Positions 22,925-33,440 of a stretch of 64,000 nucleotides of DNA are shown one piece after another. The first letter of the stretch is position 1. Each line of letters starts with the position of its first letter. The stretch lies in NCBI GenBank assembly GCA_029747015.1, contig JAKOGI010000001.1, positions 310,001 to 374,000 of the forward strand, read 5' to 3'. The notes under the pieces are model-generated. The model was not told the DNA's origin and did not search any database. It saw only the letters and a list, made by a program, of their open reading frames with translations. Origin of the DNA: Carnegiea gigantea (taxonomy: Eukaryota; Streptophyta; Magnoliopsida; Caryophyllales; Cactaceae). The position numbers and the translations under genes were made by a program.

Positions 22925-23887
22925 AATCAATCTCAAATTCTGTTCTTACTTGAGGCCAATTAGGGGTAGATTTTGCTAATAGTTTTGATTTAGCGTTCCC
23001 TAGAAATCATGGGCTATAAAGGGCAACGCACTGTTTTACGTGGAAGTGTACGTACCTGTTTGTTTGGTATTCAACGTGTGACATCTATATATATCTATAT
23101 ATATATTAAACAAAATAAATCTCCCTAATTTTTGGACACATATCACTCTCACAAAATTTCTAAAATATTTAATAGTTTTTGCCTTTTTCTTGTTAAAAAA
23201 ACAGAAGTAAGTCAATTATTTATGGAAGATTTTCTTTCTCAAAAAAAGAATTTATAAAATTGATGACAATTAGGAAGATTTTCTTTCCAAGAAAAAAAAT
23301 GTTCAATATATGATAATGCATGATAGATCATATTACTAACACCATTACCAATATTATCAAAAATAATATATTATATTATAATAAAATAAATGCATCAATT
23401 ACGGATAATTTATTGTGCATATTTGGTTTCTAATACTTGTCGAAAACATGGCAACTAGTGTGCAATATTATAATAAAGACACATACAGCCACAACCAAAT
23501 ATTCTATATCTTATTTACTCTATATAAAGACACTATTATTTTTATTATTACTAGTTTGGACCCATGCTTTACATGGTGTATGTTAAATGATATGATGATA
23601 CATTAATTTATGGTGCCAATGACGAAGAATCCACCTTCTCTTTTTGTACCCCAATCACCTTTATATTTGTAAGTCCAATTTTCACAGAGTAAAATATGGT
23701 GTATTGAAGAAAGCAGAAGTAGTATTTTTATGTAATTTGTTATGTTGTTATCATACAATATTATTCAAGTGGGGTTCAAACAATTTTTAAAAGTTGCGGT
23801 AGCAAAGACTAAGGTCGGAAAATATATTTTTCTTTTAAGAACGTTGGGGTGGCAGAGAAGGTGTGTTTTCATTAGCATCACACCCTT

Positions 23888-23897
23888 TGTGTGTGTG

Positions 23898-23933
<36 letters not shown>
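23888..23933. repeat. GT microsatellite
   Basis: About 22 GT units with a CAT interruption. Confidence 0.95.
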
Positions 23934-23935
<2 letters not shown>

Positions 23936-24424
23936 GAATTTGAGATAAAAAGAAACATATAATCAACTTGCTCTAATCAAGTTACCAATATCTTAGTTAA
24001 ATCTCACAACATCTAACAATAAAAGAAACAAAATTATAATGAATTGTTTTTTTTGAAAGAACGATCAATGGAATTTGATATTGTTCTAATTACCAAAAGA
24101 TTTTTTTTTTTGGGGAGATTTAAGCTTTAGTAGTAGTGTTTTTTTTTTTTTTCCCCAGTGAATTTTGAGAGAGAAAGGGGAGGGGTGGAACATGTTCCTT
24201 ATCTACAAAGGATTCCCCCATCTTCATCGAAGGTGGTTCTTTGTCCTAATTTTAATTATTTTGCCTCATTTTCTTTGAGCTTTAGTGAACCATCAAAATC
24301 AATGGACGGTGACCAGACTTTTTTATTTGAATAACCAATTGTCTTGCAATTTATTTGACTCAATATTATTTATTTATTTTGATTAGTGGTTAAGATGTGT
24401 CAAAGAATATAAATGTTTTATTTT

Positions 24425-24427
<3 letters not shown>

Positions 24428-24471
<44 letters not shown>

Positions 24472-24478
24472 CACACAC
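24428..24478. repeat. AT then AC microsatellite
   Basis: About 16 AT units followed directly by AGACACAC-type units. Confidence 0.95.
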
Positions 24479-25231
24479 TTCGACATGCTTATGCTTAGGA
24501 GAAAGAGTGTTATAAAATCCTACAACTATTTAAACAATTAAAGATAAAAATAAAAAAGATTTAAAAAGAACATATATTTCTAATAAATATCATATAAACT
24601 CTTGTTGTGGTTGGAACTCAATAATAAATAAAAAAAATCTATGATAGTAAAAGATATGATGTGAGCATGACAAAGATAATAAGAAGTCAAAATGAAGCTA
24701 AAATTCATAGTAAATGACATCATAATAAATGAATTTATGGCACCAGTGACAAAAAATCTACCTCCTCTTCTTGTACCTATACATAACGTTAAGCTTTTAG
24801 CAATAATTTGATTAAAAATGATGAAATTAAATTTCATAATCACATGTTGTCTATCTGGTATATCTAGCATTAGTATTTCATAAGTAATGAAGCTTTTTCT
24901 TTGAATAAACTGGTGTAATAAGAGTGTCAGGCACTTCTATTCATGCTATCGTGAAGGTTCCATAATAAATATCCATGGTTTACCTATATAATTATCCATA
25001 ACTAGATGTAGTGATAGATGACCATATAATTGCAGAAGATATTAACATGATGTTGATCCCCTTTAAACCCTCTTTTACATTTTGAATGAAAGTCATATTT
25101 TTCATATTCATTAAAACAGAATTGACAATCGTAAGTTATTAACAAATTGGTTGTTATTTGCTAAATATAGAAGATTGTGGTAAGCTATTTTATCTTATCA
25201 AAGATGTGCTATTAATGGAATGATATTATCA

Positions 25232-25932
25232 TGAAAATATCTTGAAGATTATGCTACAGTTTTTTGGATGGTTCTAATTGATTCTCAACCAAGATATCAA
25301 CCCCAAATCAAGGAAAGTAATCGTTGGTATTAGTTGAGCAAGAACAGAAAAAATCAAGGGCTTGAGATACCTATTCAAGGCTTTGAAATCAAGCATGGAA
25401 ATTGGCTTTCCACAAGATGTGCAACGGTCATATGCCATATCTTTCACCACCCTTCTCTGCACCTTACATCTATAAAAGGGGAAGAGTTTAGCAGCTGAAG
25501 CTACACACAACAGCAAGCAGCTATTGGCATACGCTTCTTAAAAGCGATTCCTTGCATACTTTGAGCTTACAATTGCCTCTATTACATTTCATTGTATTGT
25601 TCAAATTGTAATTTGGGTGAGATTATAGAGTTGAAGGGTCAACTCTACCAAACCCAATTGAAGGGTTCAACCTATGACTTGGAACTTAAAGTAAGGTGTA
25701 CTCTAGAGTTGTATAATCATCCCTCCTAATAAAAATTTAGGTTAATCCTAGAGGTTAATCCTAGAGTTAAGGAACTCTAGGCAGGGAATAAGCCTGGTTG
25801 AGGCTAACCTCATTAAAAAGTTGTAGTATTTTGTCTACGTTCTTTCTTCAGTTCTTGATTTCGATTAAGTTGCAATTTTGATAATCACCTATTTACCCCC
25901 CTCTAGGTTGATTAGTGGCTAGTGAACTTTCA
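25232..25932 (+). repeat. Candidate 5' LTR of the second copia element
   Basis: It starts TGAAAATATC after TATCA and ends AACTTTCA just before the primer site. A TATAAAAGG box lies near 25470. It contains TCAAGGGCTTGA-like words at 25343-25386, related to the TCAAGGCCTTGA words near 29540-29627. Direct alignment with the 3' candidate is weak, so the edges are tentative. Confidence 0.5.
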
Positions 25933-25934
25933 AT

Positions 25935-25947
25935 TGGTACCAGAGCC
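25935..25947 (+). other. Primer binding site, second copia element
   Basis: TTGGTACCAGAGC is one base from the usual tRNA-Met site and lies just after the LTR end. Confidence 0.7.
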
Positions 25948-25985
25948 TAAGCCACTGTACTTTGACCATCAAGTGGGAAACGAGC

Positions 25986-27461
25986 ATGGCCACCAGCAGA
26001 GAAGGCTATTATCATCAAGGTCGCTCTACCACTAGACCACCGTTATTTACAGGTACTAACTTTTCTTATTGGAAAAACTTAATGCAGATCTTTATCAAAA
26101 TTGAAGACTATGAGTTGTGGAACATTATAACCAAGGGACCATATGTTCCAATGGCAACTGTTGATGGAAAAAGTCAGCTGAAAATCGAGGAACAATATAC
26201 ACAGGAGGACTTTGCAAAGCTCTCTAAGAACTTTAAAGATATGAACATTTTGTATTGTGGTCTTAATGCCAATGAATATAACCGTATTTGTTCTTGTGAA
26301 ACAGCTGAACAAATTTGGGACAAACTGGTTGTGACATACGAAAGAACAAGCCAAGTAAAAGAAACGAAGATCAACATGCTTGTTCACGAATATGAGTTAT
26401 TCAAAATGCAACCGGACAAGTTTATCAAAGAAATATTCACACGCTTCACTGATATAACCAACAACCTTAAGTCCCTCGGCAAGTCTTATACAAATGAGGA
26501 GATGGTTAGGAAAATTTTCGATGTCTTCCTAAGAACAAATGGGGTCCTAAGGTCACCGCAATCAAAGAGGCTCAGAACCTGAAGACCTTGGCTCTGGATG
26601 ATTTGTTGGAAAGCTTATGACTCATGAAATTCATCTTAAAAAAGATGAAGAGGTAGTTCAAACAAAGAAAGGAGTAGCATTCAAAACTGTAAACGAAGAC
26701 CTCATGTCCTCGGAAGATGACTCAAGCAAAGCAGACGATGATTCTATGGCAATGATTGCTAGAGGATTGAAGCAAATGCTCAAGTCAAAAAGATTTGACC
26801 CTAAAAAGTTTTATAAAAAGGGATCTTCATCAAAGAAGAATGAGAAATTCGCAAAAGGTACAAAAATTGCTAATAAAAATAAAATTAAATCTAATATGCG
26901 TCCTTGTTTTGGTTGTGATTTGCCAGAGCATATTACAAAGGATTGTCCAATCTTGCAAAAGAAAGCCAAAAAACGGAAGGAAAATCCCAAACAAGAATTC
27001 AAGAGAGCAATGATAGCTGCATGGAGCGATAGCGATTCTAGCGATAGCGAGGATGAAGAAGAACAAACAGCAAATCTATGTTTCATAGCAAATGAAGAAG
27101 ATGTTCAAGAGGACAAAACCGAGTATGAAAGCTCGGATGAGGTAGATTAATCTGACCTTCTTGAATACTCTAAAGATGAACTAGTACATGCCTTAATTGC
27201 ATAAGATATGAGCAAAAGTACTTGTCCAAAATCAAGGCCTTGAAGAAAACAATTCATGATCTATGCCTTGAAAAAAGTACTTTACAAAAATCATATAATG
27301 AATCCCACTCAAGGATTGAAACTCTAGAACATGAAAACAAGGAGCTTCAATCCAAATATGAAGGACTTGATAAGATGGTGTTAAAATTTTCTAAAGGACA
27401 AAACAACTTGGACAAGTCACTAGGCTCTAAAAGGATGTCCTTTAACAAGAAAGGTATCTGA
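25986..27461 (+). pseudogene. Copia gag with zinc knuckle and coiled coil, broken
   Basis: The ATG at 25986 starts MATSREGYYH, followed by RPPLFTGTNFSYWKNLMQIF, the usual copia gag opening. The frame holds to 26582, then a frameshift near 26525 and a stop near 26620. The second block (26617-27150) has a CX2CX4HX4C zinc knuckle (CFGCDLPEHITKDC) and an acidic SDSDSSDSEDEEE stretch. After a stop, 27222-27461 reads as a coiled coil (IHDLCLEKSTLQKSYNES and LEHENKELQSKYEGL). The product would have formed the particle and bound RNA. It is not functional. Confidence 0.85.
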
Positions 27462-27529
27462 TATAATCCTTTCAGCAAAAAGAAGTCTTACAAAAACTTT
27501 TTTGTTCATGAAGCATCCAAAAATGAAGT

Positions 27530-28590
27530 CTTACAAAAGCTTATCGTGTTTACAACAAGCGTACCAAAATAATTGAAGAAAGTATTCACATTGTTTATGA
27601 TGAGTGTAATTATGGTACGTTAAGCTCATCTTCTTTCCAAGAGCTGAAACTAAGTAGATATGATGATGAGGAGGAGGAAGATGATGTGAAAGACAAGACA
27701 TATAAGGAGCGTGAAGAGCCATCAAAAGAGCCAAATATTGAAAACAATATGCCTCCTACTAAAGAAGAGCCAAATGTTATAATTGAAGAAGAAGCATCAC
27801 CTAATGCTCTAAACGAAGAGACCTCGCGTGAACCAAGGCAAGGCCACAAATTCAAGTCGTATCATCCTCCAGACAACTTACTCACTCATATATCCATAGG
27901 TATAAGAACTGGATCTTCTCTTCGAAACTTTTGTGCATTTTCTTCCTTTGTGTCGCTTATTGAACAAAAGAATAATTTAAAGGCCTTAGAAGACCCTAGT
28001 TGGGTTATTGCTATGCAAGAATAGTTTAGTTAATTTGAAAGAAACCAAGTATGGTTTCTCACTTCCCAACCAAAGGACCATCCCGTAATTAGGACAAAAT
28101 GATTTTTCAAAATAAGCTAGACGAAAGTGGGAATGTGGTAAGGAATAAAGCTTGATTAGTTGCAAAAGAGTATAACCAAGAAGAGGGTATAGATTTTGAT
28201 GAGACCTTTACCCTGGTAGCTCGATTAGAAGCCATTCGCATTCTCCTAGCTTTTTTAAATAGATATCAAATGTGCCTTCTTGAACGGGGTTTTACAAGAA
28301 GAAGTTTATGTTGAACAACCCCCCGGTTTGAAAATCCCAATCTTCCTAATCATGTATTCAAACTTCAAAAAGCTCTTTATGGTTTGAAACAAGCTCCCAG
28401 GGAATGGTACGAGCATTTGAGCAAATTCTTACTCGAAAATGATTTTCAATGTGGCCAAATTGACAAAACACTTTTTATAAAAAATAAGGGAGAGCATTTC
28501 ATTATTATATTCAAGTTTATGTTGATGACATTCTTTCTAGAGCTACTAACGATTGTCTATGTAAGGAATTCTCTAATCTCATGAGTAAAT
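27530..28590 (+). pseudogene. Integrase C-terminal remnant and reverse transcriptase, broken
   Basis: Near 27536 the reading jumps from gag-side sequence to the end of integrase (NKRTK-type motif in a shifted frame, then an acidic linker to about 27850). The whole protease and integrase core, normally over 1 kb, is absent. The RT part follows with LKALEDPSWVIAMQE, then, with frameshifts and stops, the [23 protein letters not shown] and QIDKTLFIK blocks. The YVDD box near 28515 is readable only in a shifted frame. Confidence 0.8.
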
Positions 28591-28598
28591 AATTCGAG

Positions 28599-29453
28599 AT
28601 GAGTATGGTTGGTGAACTCACATTCTTCCTTAGCCTCCAAATCAAACAACTCAGAGTAGGTATCTTTCTGAATCAAGGTAAGTATGTATGTGAATTGCTA
28701 AAGAAGTACAAAATGGGCAATGCTAAACATGCAAGTACTCCCATGGCATCAAGTGCAAAACTTGATCTAGATCTTGATGGTAAGCCAGTTAATGAAAAAT
28801 CATACCGGGGTATGATTGAATCCTTATTATATTTAACTACTAGTCGTCCGGATACAATGTTTAGTGTGTGCATGATTTCAATCATTTCCCAAAGAATCAC
28901 ACCTCACTGTCGTGAAACACACTTTTAGATACTTGGCAGGTACCAAAAATTTTGGACTTTGGTACGCTAAGGGGGGAAATTTCTCTCTTGTTAGATATTC
29001 TGACATCGACTATGTAGGTTATAAGGTAGATAGAAAGAGCACATCAGGAACCTGTCAATTTATGGGTCCGTCTCTTGTTTCATGGCACTCAAAAAAGCAA
29101 AATGCAGTGGCATTATCAACTGCAGAAGCCGAGTACATAGCAGCTGGAACATACTGCACCCAACTTTTATGGATTCTGCAATAGTTGCGCGAGGCATCCA
29201 TCTCAAGAATGTTCCTATTTGGTGTGATAACACGAGTGCCATCAACATCACCAAAAATCCAGTCCAACATTCTCGAACAAAGCACATTGAGGTACGTCAT
29301 CATTTCATTCGAGATCATGTTGAAAAAGGCGATGTGTTGTTGGAGTTCATTCCTATAAATTCTCAACTGGCTGACATCTTCACCAAGCCCTTAGGTGAGG
29401 AACAATTTAATTTCATTCGGCAAGAGCTTGGAATGATTAATATTGATGCATAG
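28599..29453 (+). pseudogene. Copia RT thumb and RNase H, broken
   Basis: It reads GELTFFLSLQIKQ, SRPDTMFSVCM, then after a frameshift FRYLAGTKNFGLWY, STAEAEYIAAG (an RNase H acidic residue region) and, after a stop, KNPVQHSRTKHIEVRHHFI and LADIFTKPLGEEQF, ending at a stop at 29451. This is a complete copia C-terminus apart from at least three frame breaks. Confidence 0.88.
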
Positions 29454-29471
29454 ATTAAGAGGGAGCTATCA

Positions 29472-29992
29472 TGAAAGTTTTCTGATTATAGCTATCACCA
29501 ATTCAAGGCCTTCAAAAAAAAAAAAATCACAGTAAAGTTCAAGGCCTTGAACTGTAGGCCGAACCTCATGTTTTTTTTTTTTTCCAACTGATTCAAGGGT
29601 CTGAACTCCTTATTTCAAGGCCTTGAGCACATCTCGCCTGCATTAATATATTTAAGGAGTTCATCTGAGGGAAGGATATCTCACTGTGATTTGTTTCCTT
29701 TCTTCTGGGGCACGCGGAATAGTTTTTCTTTTTTTTGGAACAAATTTTTAAATTTCCAAAGATCTTGGTTACCTTCCTAAATTTTTTTGTCTTATAAAAT
29801 TGGTAATGACATAAAATCTTTTAAACGGTTCCTAATTAATCGGGAAAGCATGCTTATCTTTGGAAAATGGATTTTTTTTAAATCATTGCCTTTCGTAAAA
29901 GCTTTGGTTTAATGCTCAACAAACCCCTTCTCTCTCCTCAACCAGTTAACCCTTCTTCCTCAAACTTCCATCTCTTTCCCCGGTGCCCCTGG
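29472..29992 (+). repeat. Candidate 3' LTR start of the second copia element
   Basis: After the purine tract AAGAGGGAGC, TGAAAGTTTT resembles the opening of the 5' LTR. It has TTCAAGGCCTTGAA-type palindromes at 29538-29551 and 29614-29627 and a TATATTTAAG box near 29646. It does not reach a recognisable LTR end before 29993. Confidence 0.4.
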
Positions 29993-30523
29993 TGTAATGC
30001 CCCCAATCCCTAATGCCTAATTAGTCTAACCTAATTATTTTCAAATTATTGATTAGCAGCGTAAGTCCTTTGATTGGAGACATTACCGCCATTCCGTAAT
30101 GGAACAAGGCTAACTGAAACTACGGAAATCATTATGTTGCTTATTTAATCATCCGACTCATGACAAACTTGAAATAACATACATTTAACCATTTATATAA
30201 GTTGTGATGCACCTACAAACTCAATATACGGTTACAACATACTAGTCATTGGCGATGTTCAAAAGAATACACAACCCTTAGATACTTAAGGTGCTAGCCT
30301 ATGAATCACTGTGAGCTCTTAGCTAGCGCGACCCCGGCAAAAGAATTAGAATCTTATTTTACTTCTTACTATTCTCTGGCTTGCCCGGTGGACTGCTCAT
30401 CGAACCCTTACCTAAAACAGAAAACACAAAAACATTCAAAATATGAGTCGAAGCTCAGCACGCACATTCCTATGCAGTAAAATAAGCTTTGAGTTAAATC
30501 AGTTGGGTGCCCGCATTTCAAAA

Positions 30524-31386
30524 TGTTATGGAAAAATAGAGTTTTAATATTTATAAACCCCAAGTACATGGTGCATTGTTTAGTATTTGGAGTGTCGTCC
30601 GCAGAGAGTTGGATTTCAAGTACTAGGATTCGTTTAAGTTGTTCAAGCTAGGCTAACCAAAAGGGAATGAGGGTAAACTAAACTACGCTAACAAACATAG
30701 AAAAAGCGACTTGGAGTTCTGATTTGACCAATGGACAAACCAACTAATTGAGATGAGTCCTAACCTACCCAAACTACATTATGAACGAGAGATGGTCGGT
30801 TGCACCATCGAAGACCACCCAAGTCCTCTCTCAAGGATCATAAGCTAGTCTAACTAGCCTAACCACCTGTTTTCATGGGGTTAGCCTAATTAGACTATAA
30901 AATTAGCAACCCCCGGATCTAGCTCGAATCGGATACTATTTTCATATTCCGAACTCGGCTATTCTCTCTCCCACACTAGCTGATTGACCTCACCTCTCAG
31001 CATAAGTCAATCGTCCAAAAATATGGATGAAAACTCTTTCAAGCATTTCATCGAACACTTGGCGGGCGTAAGAAAAAACCCTAAGTTCTAGGCATAGATT
31101 GGGTATGGTTAGGCTTAATATAAGACTAATTAGCCATCAAGAGGCTAATCAAAATTCAAGCCAACAAAATCCACCAACTAATCGACAATAAAACACAAAA
31201 ACCCAAATTCAAACCTAAACTAACAAAGAACATAACAAGTATGAAGATGGAGGAAAGAGAATAAAACTAATCAAAGCTAACGGCCTAATAAAATATAGAT
31301 TAACAATGAAAGCTAAGCATCAAAACTAAATAAAATATAAACTATCATAATCATAGCAAGAACAAACAAGAACGAAACTGAAACAT

Positions 31387-31450
<64 letters not shown>

Positions 31451-31946
31451 AAACTTATAGATTGATAGGAAAAACTTCAAATTCCAGTGCTTGAATCCAA
31501 AATTAATCAAATACAACCCTAATCTAATCCTCTTAATGGGGTTTTTATTTCCTAAAACCTAAACTAAACTATCCTAAAAATCACCTGGAAGAATCACCGA
31601 GTGACCCCCTGAGCAAAACGCCGAAGGAGGTTTTAAATAGAATCGCGAGATTGAACGACGGCCCGATGGGGGCACGACCATACCACATGGCACGACCCCA
31701 CCAAGCCACGTGGCACAGCCCCACTGTGCCATTTTTCTGGCGTGGTGGTTTGGCCCCCCCGAACACCCTTTCTTGCCTGCTTTCGCTGTGTACCTATCTT
31801 CACTCTTTTTCGTGACGTTTGCTCGATTTGAAGTTTATTACTTACAAAAGCAAATAAAGCAAGTAAAAACTCGAAAAATTATATTATTATGCCAGCTAAA
31901 ATTAGGTAAAAGGGGCACGTAAAATACGACAAATTATCGCCTAACA
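30524..31946 (-). repeat. Left (3') LTR of the gag-only element
   Basis: On the plus strand it starts TGTTATGG and ends CGCCTAACA. It has a long AG run (31388-31446) absent from its partner. Confidence 0.9.
31388..31446. repeat. AG microsatellite inside an LTR
   Basis: About 29 AG units. The partner LTR has only AGAGAGAG at the same place (near 35618). Confidence 0.95.
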
Positions 31947-31970
31947 AATACCCCCATACCTCTCTTTTGC
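31947..31970 (-). other. Polypurine tract of the gag-only element
   Basis: On the minus strand the run GAGAGGTATGGGGGTATT directly precedes the LTR that starts TGTTAGGC. Confidence 0.7.
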
Positions 31971-32490
31971 TCGTTCTCGAGCAAAACAAAATAAAAACTA
32001 ACAAGAACCTAACTCACTATCGTAGGAATCGCGGTTGCATTGAGCGTATGCAACAAGCCCTTTAAATCCCTTGGTTCCCCCAAGTGGACGAGGGAGTTCT
32101 CGTGAGGGTTTGCAGAAGATATATCCACAAAGAAAAGAGAAACAAAAATCGAAAAAATAAATAAATAAATAAATAAAATAAAATAAAATAAAAATGATAA
32201 AACACAAAATATACATGGGGGTAAACTGTACATAATCGTATTAACCAAAACCCCCTAGTAACTTAAGTATCAGTCTGTATACACGCATCGCATGCATTTC
32301 AGGACTCTTCATCCCAAAGAATAACATCCAGATATCAGCTTTTCACCCCATGATGCACGAGAACATTGAATCCATCCTAGTGCTTAGTGTGCAAGTGTAT
32401 CATTATCCTAGGACTTGAGCTTACCAGAATCGACTCAATCCACTTGACTGGCATCAACTACATTATTAACTTATCGACATGGAAAGTAAG

Positions 32491-32615
32491 TATTCCCAGT
32501 AGCAGTATTGCCTCAAAGGATAACATCCAGCAGCGCATGCCTCAAAGGGATACTTTTCATTCCCAACTCTCAAACTCTTTTTTCCATTCCCAGTAGCACA
32601 TGCCTCAATGGGATA
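32491..32615 (-). other. Conserved repeated non-coding module
   Basis: On the minus strand CCTTTGAGGCA followed by a CTGCTGG or CTACTGGG word occurs twice in tandem (32550-32491), with a further copy near 32615-32586. The same tandem pair occurs at 48820-48873 in the Athila-like element, also about 600-650 bp before the polypurine tract. Function is unknown. Confidence 0.7.
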
Positions 32616-33440
32616 TTTTCATATTTTCTTCTTTTTTTTTTTCGAAATTCTTCACCCTTGTAATTTTGAAGTGAAGACAAAAGTAGTGATGCACAAACGC
32701 AAGTGGGAGAGTCAAACAATGGAAGATTAAAATCCTAAGATAATTATGATATATAAATCAGGATTAGATTGCAAAATTACAATGGACTATTAGGGTTAGA
32801 AATGAGCTCTAGAATGATAAGCTTAGGACAAACATCGATCATGCACATCATACTTATATATGAACTAATAGCCAAGGTACCAAAGATCAAGGCTAATCAA
32901 ATAATACAAAACTCCCCTAAAGCCAACAAAAAGAAAAATTATACGAAAAAAGAAAAAAATGGAAAAAAATTTGCACAAAAATGAAAAATTTTCACAAAAG
33001 TAAGAATGAAAGGGGTAAATAACTCCACCCCCACACCTAAATCTCGCAATGTCCTCATTGGGAGTTGAGAGTCATCGCTAACCACAAAACATACAAAAAT
33101 CAAAATCAAACAAAACACACATATAAACAAGCTAACTCATTCAACCAAAACACAAAAACACACAAAAGTGATCATAGCCATCAACTGGCTCAACAGATTC
33201 CCAAGTGTCACCTTAAAATGATCACCACAAAAGTACAACCCGATATCCACAACTAAGCAACCTAATATCCATAAGTAAACAAAAAGTAAAAGAAAGAAAA
33301 TAAAAAGAAGGGAGAAGAATGAGAACGATTATACAAGGTTGGGTACTAAATGTACCTGAACTATTCCACAAGGGTGCAAGGAGCATCAGCCACTCCTTAT
33401 CTCTCAAGATGCGAGTCGTCAACTCGGATGCGGTCAACGC

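Larger units (their letters stand above)
17666..23548 (+). repeat. Segmental duplication, unit A
   Basis: 5883 bp matched in direct orientation by 57205-63766. It holds the copia RNase H end, the copia 3' LTR, the lipase gene with its promoter, and downstream DNA. The left edge is at ATATGGAGGCTGCTAG and the right edge lies in a TATTAT stretch. From about 18890 rightward the two units are about 99% alike; to the left they are about 90% alike and unit B has two extra segments. Confidence 0.95.
22925..25231. other. Spacer between lipase A and the second copia element
   Basis: AT-rich. To 23548 it is shared with unit B; after that it is unique in this window. It holds GT and AT microsatellites and a pair of similar 45-bp stretches (23605-23650 and 24732-24776). 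I see no gene. Confidence 0.6.
25232..29992 (+). mobile_element. Second copia element, internally deleted; right end uncertain
   Basis: A candidate 5' LTR (25232-25932) is followed by a tRNA-Met-like primer site, a gag gene, remnants of integrase C-terminus, reverse transcriptase and RNase H, and a short purine tract before a candidate 3' LTR start at 29472. Protease and most of integrase are missing. The long gag with a zinc knuckle, acidic Ser/Asp stretch and coiled coil resembles sireviruses or related copia lineages; I am not sure which. The 3' LTR is poorly matched to the 5' LTR and the region is cut at 29993 by the chromovirus. Confidence 0.75.
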
